Origin: JBKPNZ01 sp046732895
Lineage (GTDB): Bacteria > Actinomycetota > Thermoleophilia > Solirubrobacterales > 70-9
Assembly (NCBI GenBank): GCA_046732895.1
Contig: JBKPNZ010000047.1
Coordinates: 1-24,823 of the forward strand
Length of the DNA: 24,823 bases
Direction of reading: 5' to 3'
Each line of letters starts with the position of its first letter. The first letter of the stretch is position 1. Shown here piece by piece: positions 14,414-22,284 of this stretch. The translations under genes were made by a program, and so were the position numbers. The notes beneath the pieces are model-generated. The model had not been told where the DNA came from. It searched no databases and saw nothing but the letters and a program-made list of their open reading frames with translations.

Positions 14414-15619
14414 ATGGCTGACATAGCCCTCGAAGGCATCACCAAGCGCTACGACGACGGCTTCGAGGCCGTCAAGGACATGAACCTGGACATCAACGAC
14501 GGTGAGTTCATGATCCTCGTCGGGCCGTCGGGGTGTGGCAAGTCGACGGCGTTGCGGATGATCGCCGGGCTCGAGGACATCACCGAGGGCAACCTCCGCA
14601 TCGGCGACAACGTCGTGAACGACATCGCGCCCAAGGACCGTGACATCGCGATGGTCTTCCAGAATTACGCCCTGTATCCGCACATGACCGTGCGCGACAA
14701 CATGGCGTTCCCGCTGAAGCTGGCGAAGGTGCCGGAGGAGGAGATCACAAGGAAGGTCGACGAGGCAGCCCGCATCCTCGACCTGACCCAGCACCTCGAC
14801 CGCAAGCCGGCGAACCTCTCCGGTGGCCAGCGCCAGCGGGTCGCGATGGGCCGCGCGATCGTGCGTGATCCGAGTGCGTTCCTGATGGACGAGCCGCTAT
14901 CCAACCTCGACGCGAAGCTGCGGGTGCAGATGCGGACCGAGGTCGCCCGGATCCAGTCACGGCTCGGGACAACCACTGTCTACGTCACCCACGACCAGAC
15001 CGAGGCGATGACGCTCGGCGATCGCGTCGCCGTCATGCGCAGCGGCGTACTTCAGCAAGTCGCCTCGCCGGGCGAGCTCTACAACGACCCGGCCAACATC
15101 TTCGTCGCGGGGTTCATCGGCTCCCCGGCGATGAACTTCATGCCGGCTCGGATCGAGGGCCAGACCGTGAAGCTCCCGTTCGGCGACGTGCAGCTCCCGG
15201 CCGACGCTCGCCAGCGTCTGGGGTCGGCGGACGGTGGTGGCTCGGTCATCGTCGGCGTGCGCCCGGAGAACTTCGAGGACGCCTCGTTGCTGAGCGATGA
15301 GGAGCGCGCGCGTGGCATGTCGTTCCGGGTCACCATCGACCTCATCGAGTCGATGGGCTCGGAGCTCTACGCGTACTTCGAGGTCGAGTCGGAGGGCGTG
15401 GCGTCAAAGGAGCTCGACGAGCTCGCCGAGGATGCCGGCACGACGGAGGTGCCGAGCTCCGGCGAGGGGCAGATAGTGGCCCGCCTGAGCGCCGAGAGCT
15501 CGGTCAAGCGCGGCGCGCCGGCCGAGCTGTGGCTCGACGGCTCGCGCCTGCACTTCTTCGATCCCTCGAGCGGGGCCAACCTGGCGCGAAGCCAGGCGGC
15601 GGCGGCTAAGGCCAGCTAG
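14414..15619 (+). CDS. ABC sugar transporter ATP-binding protein (MalK/UgpC/SugC type)
   Basis: The 401-aa ATPase powers the adjacent importer. All motifs are present: Walker A GPSGCGKST (37-45), Q-loop FQNYALYPH, signature LSGGQRQR (135-142), Walker B FLMDEPLSNLDAK (156-168) and switch His in VTHDQ (H193). A C-terminal MalK-type OB/TOBE domain (from about 235) has GVRPENFE. Within it a Glu/Ser-rich insert (about residues 325-350) is longer than usual. The ATG at 14414 has aaggagag upstream. The TAG stop shares a CTAG palindrome with the stop of the convergent ParB-like gene, leaving no room for an intergenic terminator. Such ATPases sometimes serve several importers. Confidence 0.96.
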   Translation: MADIALEGITKRYDDGFEAVKDMNLDINDGEFMILVGPSGCGKSTALRMIAGLEDITEGNLRIGDNVVNDIAPKDRDIAMVFQNYALYPHMTVRDNMAFPLKLAKVPEEEITRKVDEAARILDLTQHLDRKPANLSGGQRQRVAMGRAIVRDPSAFLMDEPLSNLDAKLRVQMRTEVARIQSRLGTTTVYVTHDQTEAMTLGDRVAVMRSGVLQQVASPGELYNDPANIFVAGFIGSPAMNFMPARIEGQTVKLPFGDVQLPADARQRLGSADGGGSVIVGVRPENFEDASLLSDEERARGMSFRVTIDLIESMGSELYAYFEVESEGVASKELDELAEDAGTTEVPSSGEGQIVARLSAESSVKRGAPAELWLDGSRLHFFDPSSGANLARSQAAAAKAS

Positions 15620-16506
15620 CGCAGTTCCCGTCGAAGCTCGTGGACGCCGGTGTCCTCGCCCCGGCCGGAGCGGTCGAGCTCGTCCCTGAGCCGCTCGACG
15701 ACGTCGTCGTTCCACTCGTGCGTGCGTAGGAGCAGGTAGCGGAATCCCGCGAGTCGCACGTACGCCTCGGTCTCGGTGCCGCGGCGGCAGAGGCCGGCCT
15801 GGCGCATCAACTCGATCACCGGCTCGTACTCCTCCGCGAACCAGGTTCGCGCCACCTCCTCGCGGGTCATCAACTCCTCCCGCGCTTGCATCGCCCGGAA
15901 GCCCCATGCCTCGACGCTGCCGGCGAGCTCGGCGTAGTCGGAGCCGCGTTGCAGTGAGATTCGCTCGCGCCCCTCTGGCGGCAGCGGGACCCGCTCGAAG
16001 AAGAGCCGCTGGTGGCTCTTCATCGGCAGGTCGCCGAGGTCGATCTCGCGGTCGGCCCCGAGCTCGGTCTGCACCTCGGTGACATAGGCATCGATGACCT
16101 CGAGGCGGAGGGAGCGGGCCACCGAGACGCGGTTGTGACCGTCGCGGACGAAATGAAGCTCACCGATCCGGTAGACGTCGATCGGCGGCATCGCCTCTCC
16201 GCGCCGCATGGCGGTGGCGATCCGCTGCCAGCGCGAGCGCAGGCGACGGGACTTCGGGCGGAAGCTCCGATCGAATTCCCGGGCTCGATCGACGCTCCCC
16301 ACGATCGAGTCGAGGGCGATCGTCTGCGTGCCGATCCGGCGCTCGCCGCGGTAGCCGAGGGCGGACACCACCTCCTCGAAGGGCAGGATCACATCGACGT
16401 CGTCCGGCTCGCCTCGAAGTCGCTGCACGAGGCGCGAAAGCACCTGTCGGCGGCGGGCCCGGCTGAAGTCGGCGTGCGCGTCCTGAGCCGGGAAGCCTGT
16501 GTCCAT
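15616..16506 (-). CDS. ParB/Srx-like nuclease-domain protein, orphan
   Basis: The 296-aa protein carries a ParB-like N-terminal core, with IDVYRIGELHFVRDGHNR (about 109-126) followed by VSVARSLRLEVIDAYVTEV. The GHNR corresponds to the GxxR/GHHR nucleotide-binding box of ParB. Ahead of it is an Arg-rich stretch (FRPKSRRLRSRWQRI) and, at the C-terminus, a helical charged region. There is no ParA neighbour, and no parS was seen, so a chromosome-segregation role is not supported. Similar orphan ParB-like proteins exist in actinobacteria with unknown function. The ATG at 16506 is preferred over the GTG at 16509 because TACGCT lies 7 bases before it. The stop overlaps that of the ABC ATPase. Confidence 0.75.
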   Translation of the reverse strand: MDTGFPAQDAHADFSRARRRQVLSRLVQRLRGEPDDVDVILPFEEVVSALGYRGERRIGTQTIALDSIVGSVDRAREFDRSFRPKSRRLRSRWQRIATAMRRGEAMPPIDVYRIGELHFVRDGHNRVSVARSLRLEVIDAYVTEVQTELGADREIDLGDLPMKSHQRLFFERVPLPPEGRERISLQRGSDYAELAGSVEAWGFRAMQAREELMTREEVARTWFAEEYEPVIELMRQAGLCRRGTETEAYVRLAGFRYLLLRTHEWNDDVVERLRDELDRSGRGEDTGVHELRRELR

Positions 16507-16678
16507 CACGGTGAGCGTAGCGCCGCGCCTGTGGCCCTACCGCTCAGTAGTTTCCCGCGACGCCAATCCGCACTCGGACCCGATGACGCGCGTGGACGTG
16601 GCGCATAGCCTGCGCAGCGTGTTCCCGGAGAAGGAGCCGCTCGCCGTGCCTGAGATCGGGGAGGGTAGGGTCAGTCCG
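16507..16678. promoter_or_regulatory. Divergent region with leaderless-type -10 boxes, ParB-like gene / response regulator
   Basis: The 172-bp gap has TACGCT on the minus strand (16519-16514), 7 bases before the ATG at 16506, and TAGGGT on the plus strand (16666-16671), 7 bases before the ATG at 16679. Neither gene has a well-placed Shine-Dalgarno. The middle of the gap is open in one plus frame but shows no protein-like features, so nothing else is called there. Confidence 0.45.
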
Positions 16679-17338
16679 ATGAAGGGCGAGGACGACCCGA
16701 CCCCGAGCGCGGCCGACTCGATCAGCATCGTCCTGGCCGACGATCACGCGGTCGTGCGCAGCGCGCTGCGGATGCTCCTCGATGCCGAGGACGACCTGGA
16801 GGTGATCGCCGAGGCCGGCGACGTCGACACCACGATCCGCTACGTGCACGGGCACAAGCCGGACGTGCTCATCCTCGACCTGAACATGCCCGGCGGGCCG
16901 AGCCTGCAGGCGGTTCCCGAGATCACCGAGGTCTCGCCCGAGACCAGGGTCGTGGTCCTCACGATGCAGTCAGAGCCGGTGTTCGCCCGCGAGGCGATGC
17001 AGTCGGGCGTCCTGGGCTACATCCTCAAGGAGGCGGCCGACTCAGAGCTCGTGAAGGCGGTGCGGCTGGCGGCCGACGGCAAGACCTACCTGCAGCCGGA
17101 GCTGGGAGCGAAGCTGGCGGCGGAGCCATCCGGGCGCCCCGACGACCTCTCTGACCGCGAGCTGGAGATCCTGCGCCTGATCGCGCTGGGCCACACGAAC
17201 GCCGAGATCGCGGAACGGCTCTTCCTGAGCGTGCGGACGGTCGAGTCCCACCGCTCCCACATCCAGCAGAAGCTCCGCCTCGCGAAGCGCTCGGAGCTCG
17301 TTCGCTACGCGCTCGAGCGCGGCCTGCTGGAAGGCTGA
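16679..17338 (+). CDS. NarL/FixJ-family response regulator (DevR-like)
   Basis: The 219-aa protein has a receiver domain (residues 15-130) with acidic pocket D21-D22, phospho-acceptor D67 in LILDLNMPGG, T95 in VVLTMQ and K117 in YILKEA. A LuxR-type helix-turn-helix follows (about 155-215: LSDRELEILRLIALGHTNAE, then IAERLFLSVRTVESHRSHIQ). The ATG at 16679 (MKGEDDPTP) is chosen because a TAGGGT box ends 7 bases upstream; the open frame extends further back but has no domain content. The convergent histidine kinase 18 bp downstream is its probable partner, although the genes face each other instead of forming an operon. Confidence 0.93.
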   Translation: MKGEDDPTPSAADSISIVLADDHAVVRSALRMLLDAEDDLEVIAEAGDVDTTIRYVHGHKPDVLILDLNMPGGPSLQAVPEITEVSPETRVVVLTMQSEPVFAREAMQSGVLGYILKEAADSELVKAVRLAADGKTYLQPELGAKLAAEPSGRPDDLSDRELEILRLIALGHTNAEIAERLFLSVRTVESHRSHIQQKLRLAKRSELVRYALERGLLEG

Positions 17339-17356
17339 GCCTCCGGCCGTCGCGCT

Positions 17357-19090
17357 CTAGGCCGAGCGGCGTTCCTGGGCCGCCCGCGTAATCGGGCGCC
17401 GCACCGGGACACCCGCCCGCAGCTCCGCGCCCGCGCCCGGCTCGGAGATGACATCGAGCTCGCCGCCCGCGAGCTCGATGCGCTCGCGCATGCCCACGAG
17501 GCCAAACCCCTCGTGGCGGGCGTCGGGGTCGAAGCCGATGCCGTCGTCGCGGATCATCACGTCGATTCGTGCCTCGCCCTGGTGGAGGCTGAGCTCGACC
17601 CGCTCCGCCCGCGCGTGCTTGGAGACGTTGGTGAGGGCCTCCTGCACCACGCGGTAGAGCGTGCTCTCGAGCTCGGCCCCGAGCTGGCGTTCTTCACCTT
17701 CGTCCTCGCCGGCCAGGGCGACGTCCGCCTCGATCTCGAGGCCGCCCACGGTCGCGTGGTGCTCGACGAGAGCCTCGATCGCCGCCCCGAGCCCGAGCTC
17801 GTCGAGCGCTGCCGGGCGCAGCTCGGAGATCAGCGCGCGCAGCGACGAGATCTCCTCGGTCAGCTGATCAACGGCCTTCTCAACTGCGGCGTTCAGCTCG
17901 GCGGGGGAGCCCGTTCGCGCGGCTGACGCGAGCACGACTCGCAGAGCACCGAGGCCCTGAAGCGTCTCGTCGTGCAGCTCCCGCGCCCAGCGCCGGCGCT
18001 CGCCCTCGGAGGCATCGATCGAGTGGCGCAGCCGCTCCTCGGCCACCGACTGGGCCGTGGCGACCGCCGTCGCGGCGCTGGCGGCGAAGGCGAGCATCAG
18101 GCGCTCATCCTCCTGGTCGAACTCCGGCCCGCCATCGAGGCGGTCGAAGGCGGCGATCACGCCGAGGGCGCGCCCGCGGAAGTTCAGGGGGACGAGGAGG
18201 GCGGCGTTCGCGTGGACCCCGAGATCGCTTGGCGAGATCCCCAGGCGGCTGCGGACGTCGGGCAGCCTCTCCGGGCGCAGGCCGCGCAGGATCCCGCCCC
18301 ATGTCGTCCATCCGATGGTCAGACGCTCACCGCGCACGTTGTGTGTGAACTCGCCGGCGGTCGCCACGACCTCGAGCTCGTCCCTGTCCTCAAGCAGGAT
18401 CACCAGGCTGCGTGCCTCGACCAGCGCCCGGGCGCGCTTCACGATCGTCTCGAGCATGCGATCCAGGTCGGTCTCGCCCCCCACGGCACGGGCCACCTCG
18501 GTTGTGGCCTCGAGGCCCGTGACGGCGCGCTCGAGCTCGCGGCGGCGATCCTGGACGCCGGCGTACAGGCGGGCGTTCTCGATCGCGATGGCCGCCCACT
18601 CCGCCAGCACGGACGCCGACTCCTCGTCACCCTCGTCGAAGGTGCCCGCCTCCTTCTCCGTGAGGTAGAGATTGCCGAAGGCCTCGCCGCGAATCAGGAT
18701 CGGCACGCCCAGGAAGGTGCGCATCGGGGGGTGGCCCGGAGGGAACCCGAACGAGCGCGGGTGGCTCGCGACGTCGGTCAGCCGCAGCGGTCTCGGTTCC
18801 TCGATCAGCAGGCCGAGGACGCCGCGGCCGAGCGGCAGATCGCCGATCGCCGCGCGCGTCTCGGCGTCGATGCCACGGGTGATGAAGCGCTCGAGGCCGC
18901 GGCGCTCGTCGTCGAGGATCCCGATAGCCGCGTAACGGGCTCCGGTGAGCTCGCACGCCACTTCGAGCAGCTCGTGGAGGAGCGCCTCGAGGTCGAGCTG
19001 CGAGACCAGGGAGCGCCCCACCTCCATGAGCCGGCGCAGACGGTGCTCGTCGACCGATCGACCGATCTCCCGGGGACCCTCGTCGGTCAC
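17357..19090 (-). CDS. GAF-GAF sensor histidine kinase, DevS/DosS-like
   Basis: The 577-aa cytosolic kinase has two GAF domains (about 30-178 and 205-348), a HisKA_3 dimerisation domain with phospho-acceptor H373 (ARELHDETLQGLG) and a HATPase domain (N488 in QEALTNVSKHA, DDGIGFDP, GFGLVGMRER). The first GAF is close in style to mycobacterial DosS/DevS: FPPGHPPMRTFLGVPI and FGNLYLTEK. H120 immediately precedes PPM and Y142 lies 22 residues later, the same spacing as the DosS haem ligand H149 and distal Y171, so haem-based sensing of O2/NO/CO or redox is plausible. The GTG at 19090 has TAGATT ending 6 bases upstream and no Shine-Dalgarno. It is convergent with the response regulator gene. Confidence 0.92.
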   Translation of the reverse strand: MTDEGPREIGRSVDEHRLRRLMEVGRSLVSQLDLEALLHELLEVACELTGARYAAIGILDDERRGLERFITRGIDAETRAAIGDLPLGRGVLGLLIEEPRPLRLTDVASHPRSFGFPPGHPPMRTFLGVPILIRGEAFGNLYLTEKEAGTFDEGDEESASVLAEWAAIAIENARLYAGVQDRRRELERAVTGLEATTEVARAVGGETDLDRMLETIVKRARALVEARSLVILLEDRDELEVVATAGEFTHNVRGERLTIGWTTWGGILRGLRPERLPDVRSRLGISPSDLGVHANAALLVPLNFRGRALGVIAAFDRLDGGPEFDQEDERLMLAFAASAATAVATAQSVAEERLRHSIDASEGERRRWARELHDETLQGLGALRVVLASAARTGSPAELNAAVEKAVDQLTEEISSLRALISELRPAALDELGLGAAIEALVEHHATVGGLEIEADVALAGEDEGEERQLGAELESTLYRVVQEALTNVSKHARAERVELSLHQGEARIDVMIRDDGIGFDPDARHEGFGLVGMRERIELAGGELDVISEPGAGAELRAGVPVRRPITRAAQERRSA

Positions 19091-19164
19091 GAGGCCAATC
19101 TAGACGATCGACGTGGGGCGAGCGCGAGCTTTCGCCCGCTCAGGGGCGGAATCGCCGGTATCGA

Positions 19165-19689
19165 CTAAGCGCGGCAGACGTCGGCGACGGCCGGGCCCGC
19201 CAGATCCACGATCGCGTGTGGATCGATGGCGAGTCGTCGCTCGGCGTGCCCTGCCTCGCAGAGCACCTCGTCGTGCGCCAGGAGGCGCTCGTCGAGCACG
19301 TCCGGATGGGGGTAGTGCGGACCGATCGGAGGCAGCCGGCCCGGCTCGAACTCGGGGAAGAGGGCCCCGCTCTCCGATTCGCTCGCCAATCGAAGACGGG
19401 GCTCACGCAGCGCCATGCGCGCCTTGCCGAGGTCAAGTCGCTCACCGGAAGGGATCACCGCCAGGCGCCAGCCTCGCTGCGTCCGGAGCAGCACGGCGCT
19501 GCAGCCGTTGGCGGGCGGCTCGGCTGCGGACCCATCGGGGCCCTCCGCCCCGAGTCGCCGCCTCCGCTCGACGAATCTGTAGGCCACGTCGTGAGTCTCG
19601 AAGTAGCTCGCCAGGGCCCGGTGAGGGGGCCGCTCGGTGCGCGGGTCGCTCTGCTTTTCCTTCCTGTCCCCCGCGGCGTCCATGCTCAC
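19165..19689 (-). CDS. YbaK/aminoacyl-tRNA deacylase-domain protein
   Basis: The 174-aa protein matches the YbaK/ProX editing-domain layout: an N-terminal YFETHDVAYRFVE segment, then WRLAVIPSGERLDLGKARMA, LRLASESE, FEPGRLPPIGPHYPHPDVLD and a C-terminal AIDPHAIVDLAGPAVADV. Such domains hydrolyse mischarged tRNAs or bind tRNA in trans. The active-site Lys region (DLGKAR) is present, but the substrate is unknown. The GTG at 19689 is preferred because GGAGG lies 6 bases upstream; an ATG at 19683 is the alternative. The first 25 residues are polar and charged. The kinase gene follows 74 bp downstream on the same strand. Confidence 0.8.
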   Translation of the reverse strand: MSMDAAGDRKEKQSDPRTERPPHRALASYFETHDVAYRFVERRRRLGAEGPDGSAAEPPANGCSAVLLRTQRGWRLAVIPSGERLDLGKARMALREPRLRLASESESGALFPEFEPGRLPPIGPHYPHPDVLDERLLAHDEVLCEAGHAERRLAIDPHAIVDLAGPAVADVCRA

Positions 19690-19755
19690 CCGACTCCTCC
19701 TTGGCTGATCGCGCAGCGCTCCCACGCGCCTCCCGCCCCGGTGCCGAAGCGGTCA

Positions 19756-19856
19756 GCCGAGCATATGCCTCGGCGCGCGCCTCCCCATCCGGGCAAACGA
19801 CCCGGTCTGATCCGTGGAAACCACTGATTTGGGGGTTCGACCCGAGAAGCGCCCCC
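19756..19856. other. Intergenic run of four small hairpins, possible structured RNA
   Basis: The 171-bp gap between the YbaK-like and methyltransferase genes holds four consecutive inverted repeats: GCCGAG/CTCGGC (19756-19774, 7-nt loop), CCGGG/CCCGG (19789-19805, 7-nt loop), GTGG/CCAC (19814-19824, AAA loop) and GGGGG/CCCCC (19831-19856, 16-nt loop between). No T-tract follows on either strand. It may be a terminator cluster for the methyltransferase gene, a small RNA, or chance in GC-rich DNA. Confidence 0.35.
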
Positions 19857-19860
19857 GGCT

Positions 19861-20514
19861 TCAGTCGGGGCGGCGGGCGAGGAACCAGGTGCCGGAGCCC
19901 GCGGCGCCGGCGTTCGGATCGACCAGGCCGCGGCGCTCAAACCCGCGCTCGAGCGTGCCCGCCGGAGTGTGGAAGGGCGTGGCGGGCCCGAGCGTCGAGA
20001 CGATCGCCACATGACCGCCGGGCCGCAGCGCGCGGGCGATCTCCGTGAAGAACACCGGCACGTTCACCTGCACGATCAGGTCGAAGGTGCCAAGCCCGGA
20101 CAGGTCCGCGGCGTCGGCGACCTCGAAGCGAACCCGGTCCGCGAGCTCCGGGGAGAGGTTCCCGCGTGCGCCTTCGATCATCGCCGGTGAGAGGTCGGCG
20201 CCGACGACCTCGGCCTCCGGGAACCGCTTCGCCAGCCATAACGCCGCCTTGCCGGTCCCCGTCCCCAGATCGAGGATCCGCTCCGGTGTCGCCTCGAGGC
20301 GAGCGATCGCTGCATCGAGGGAGGCCAGGCGGAGCTGCGAGTCAGGTTGCATCCGCTGGTCCCATCCGGGGGCGGCCCGATCGAAGAACCGGCGCGTTGG
20401 TGTCCGCAGAAATCGCCAAAGGAAGGGAAATCGGGCGACCGTGCCGCTGATCGCGCGGCCGATCATTCGCACTCGTGGGGGTGGGCCGCCCCGAGGACCC
20501 ATGCCGGCGCACAT
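19861..20514 (-). CDS. Class I SAM-dependent methyltransferase
   Basis: The 217-aa protein has a Rossmann-type methyltransferase fold: motif I ILDLGTGTGKAALWLAKRFP (80-99), the acidic end of strand 2 in VVGADLSPAMIEGAR, then FEVADAADLSGLGTFDLIVQ and ARALRPGGHVAIVS. This is the Methyltransf_11/25 pattern. The acceptor molecule is unknown. The N-terminal 45 residues are basic and glycine/proline rich. The ATG at 20514 lies 8 bases after a TAGGGT box with no Shine-Dalgarno; an in-frame ATG 12 bases later is an alternative. It is divergent from the nitroreductase gene. Confidence 0.88.
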   Translation of the reverse strand: MCAGMGPRGGPPPRVRMIGRAISGTVARFPFLWRFLRTPTRRFFDRAAPGWDQRMQPDSQLRLASLDAAIARLEATPERILDLGTGTGKAALWLAKRFPEAEVVGADLSPAMIEGARGNLSPELADRVRFEVADAADLSGLGTFDLIVQVNVPVFFTEIARALRPGGHVAIVSTLGPATPFHTPAGTLERGFERRGLVDPNAGAAGSGTWFLARRPD

Positions 20515-20562
20515 CCCGGCGAACCCTAGCCACCGCGGAGAGAGTGGTTAGGCTCGGCCGCC
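20515..20562. promoter_or_regulatory. Compact divergent promoter pair
   Basis: In the 48 bp between divergent ATGs, TAGGGT (minus strand, 20528-20523) ends 8 bases before the ATG at 20514 and TAGGCT (plus strand, 20549-20554) ends 8 bases before the ATG at 20563. The near-identical layout on both sides supports paired, leaderless or nearly leaderless, promoters. No -35 box is evident. Confidence 0.5.
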
Positions 20563-21015
20563 ATGGACCCGATGAGCGCGGTCGATCGCAGCTGGCCGGT
20601 ACTGCGCAGGCTGATGGGCCTCCACACGGTGGCCTACCGCGCCACCCGCGGCGTCGTCGGGCATCGGTTCCCCGGAGCGCCACCGATGCTGCTGCTCGAC
20701 CACGTGGGCGCCAAGAGCGGCACGAAGAGGACCGTGCCCCTGGTCTACGTCGAGGATGGGGCGAACGTCGTCCTCGTTGCGTCGAAGGGCGGTCATCCTC
20801 GGAACCCGGCCTGGTTCCACAACCTCCGAGCCAATCCCGACACCACGGTCCAGATCGGGTCCGAGATCCGGCGGGTGCACGCCCGTGAGGCGACCGATGC
20901 AGAGCGCGAGCGCCTGTGGCCGATGGCCGTTGCGACGTACTCCGGCTACGCCGGCTACAGGGAGCGGACCGACCGCAAGATCCCGCTCGTCGTGCTCGAG
21001 CCCCGCTCGCTCTGA
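20563..21015 (+). CDS. Nitroreductase-family deazaflavin (F420)-dependent oxidoreductase
   Basis: The 150-aa split-barrel protein matches the Ddn-type F420-dependent family: LLLDHVGAKSGTKRTVPLVY near residues 43-62, then VLVASKGGHPRNPAWFHNLR and ANPDTTVQIG, and a C-terminal GYRERTDRKIPLVVLEP. These enzymes use reduced F420 to reduce quinones or other substrates. F420 use is inferred from the family and is common in actinobacteria. The ATG at 20563 is adopted because of the TAGGCT box 8 bases upstream. Confidence 0.92.
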   Translation: MDPMSAVDRSWPVLRRLMGLHTVAYRATRGVVGHRFPGAPPMLLLDHVGAKSGTKRTVPLVYVEDGANVVLVASKGGHPRNPAWFHNLRANPDTTVQIGSEIRRVHAREATDAERERLWPMAVATYSGYAGYRERTDRKIPLVVLEPRSL

Positions 21016-21072
21016 TTGGCACCGGCGGGCGGACAAAACCGGCGGCTCGTGCTGGTCGTCATAGAGGCGACG

Positions 21073-22284
21073 CTACGCAGGCGAGGGGTGCGCTCGTCCG
21101 CGGCGCGCTCGCCGGCGCGATCTGGCGACCGGCCTGCTCAGGGCACCGGCCTCGTGCCGCGCCGCCGGGCGCCGTCCCCACCGGGCGGCGACCGCGAAGT
21201 CCATCAGCTGCTCGAAATACGCCGAGAGCGGCGGTGCCTCGATCCCCATCGCTGCCAGGGCGGGGCGCGTCTGCGCCGTGTCGTAGCGCGTGCCCATCGA
21301 GAAGTACGGGAAGAAGACCTCGCTGCGCCGCAGGGCACGGCGACGACGCTGGCTGCCGGTGCGAACGAGCAATGGATGGAGCACGCGGCGGTACAGGCGG
21401 GGTGGCACCAGTCGCGGCGCTCTACGGCCCAGGTAGCCCGACGCCAGCCTCACCAGCTCGCCCACCGTGCTCGTCTGGTTGCCGGCGGTGAGGTGGTAGG
21501 TCGTCCCGGGCCGTCCGGCCAGCGCGAGGCACGCGTTCGCCACGAAGTCGACGGGCACGACGTCGACCGGAGTCCGCCGACGAGCCGGCACCGCCGGGTA
21601 GCTGCCGCGGGCAAACGCTCGCAGCGGCCAATAGAGGACGTTGAACGCCGGGGTCCAGCCGGTGCGCGAGTCCCCGACCACGATGCTCGGTCGCAGCACC
21701 TGGACCGGCACCGATCCAGATCGGTCCCACACGAGCTGCTCCGCCTCGAACTTGGAGCGCTCATAGGTGTTGCGGAAGTCCTGGCCGACGTCGAGGTCGT
21801 CTTCGCCGAAGGCGCCGCGGTGGGTCCCCGCCACGTACGCGGTCGAGACGTGCGTGAAGCAGCGGAGCCCGCCTGCGGCCGCCGAGGCCTCTGCGAGCTC
21901 AAGCAGGCGGCGGGTTCCGTCGACGTTGATCGTCCGGGCCTCGTCGAGCGGGAGCGTGAACGACACCGAGGCGGCGCTGTGGATGATTAGGCGCGCCTGC
22001 TCTGCGAGCCAGGCCCGGCGACGGTCGTCGAGGCCAAGGCCAGGGGCGGTGAGGTCCGCCGGAATCGCGACGGTCAGGTGCGACCACGGCTCTGCCCTGC
22101 CCATCAGCGCCGCGATCGTCGCGCGCAGACGGGCGGTGGCCTCCTCGTCCGAGCCGGCGCGAACGAGCGCATAGATCGGGCCCTCGCCGCGCTCAAGAAG
22201 GCGGGCCAGGACCTCCCCGCCGAGGAATCCGGTGGCTCCCGTGAGCACGATTCCGGGCCTGTGATCGGGTGCGCGCATGAACAT
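21073..22284 (-). CDS. Thioester reductase-like / extended SDR protein (NAD-binding_4)
   Basis: The 403-aa protein has an N-terminal NAD(P)-binding Rossmann motif VLTGATGFLGGEVLARLLER (13-32, GATGFLG at 16-22), HSAASVSFTLP, THVSTAYVAGTHRG and the catalytic YxxxK in NTYERSKFEAE (Y174, K178). LRPSIVVGDSRTG and VDVVPVDFVANA are typical of male-sterility/thioester reductase domains, which reduce acyl-thioesters or act on fatty-acyl groups. It stands alone without an adenylation or carrier domain, so the acyl carrier is unknown. The last 35 residues are Arg/Ala-rich. The ATG at 22284 lies 8 bases after TAGCGT; an ATG at 22278 is the alternative. It converges on the nitroreductase gene. Confidence 0.87.
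   Translation of the reverse strand: MFMRAPDHRPGIVLTGATGFLGGEVLARLLERGEGPIYALVRAGSDEEATARLRATIAALMGRAEPWSHLTVAIPADLTAPGLGLDDRRRAWLAEQARLIIHSAASVSFTLPLDEARTINVDGTRRLLELAEASAAAGGLRCFTHVSTAYVAGTHRGAFGEDDLDVGQDFRNTYERSKFEAEQLVWDRSGSVPVQVLRPSIVVGDSRTGWTPAFNVLYWPLRAFARGSYPAVPARRRTPVDVVPVDFVANACLALAGRPGTTYHLTAGNQTSTVGELVRLASGYLGRRAPRLVPPRLYRRVLHPLLVRTGSQRRRRALRRSEVFFPYFSMGTRYDTAQTRPALAAMGIEAPPLSAYFEQLMDFAVAARWGRRPAARHEAGALSRPVARSRRRARRGRAHPSPA

Noticed and set aside
16510..16678. N-terminal extension of the response regulator back to 16499
   Set aside because: The extra 60 residues have no domain content, and the TAGGGT box at 16666-16671 is placed for a start at 16679.
17972..19168. 398-codon plus-strand open frame opposite the histidine kinase
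   Set aside because: It mirrors the kinase coding strand; all family motifs lie on the minus strand.
19826..19860. tRNA-like GGGGGTTCGACCC (T-arm resemblance), possible tRNA or att site
   Set aside because: The T-stem does not pair over 5 bp around a 7-nt loop and no acceptor, D or anticodon arms can be built around it on either strand.
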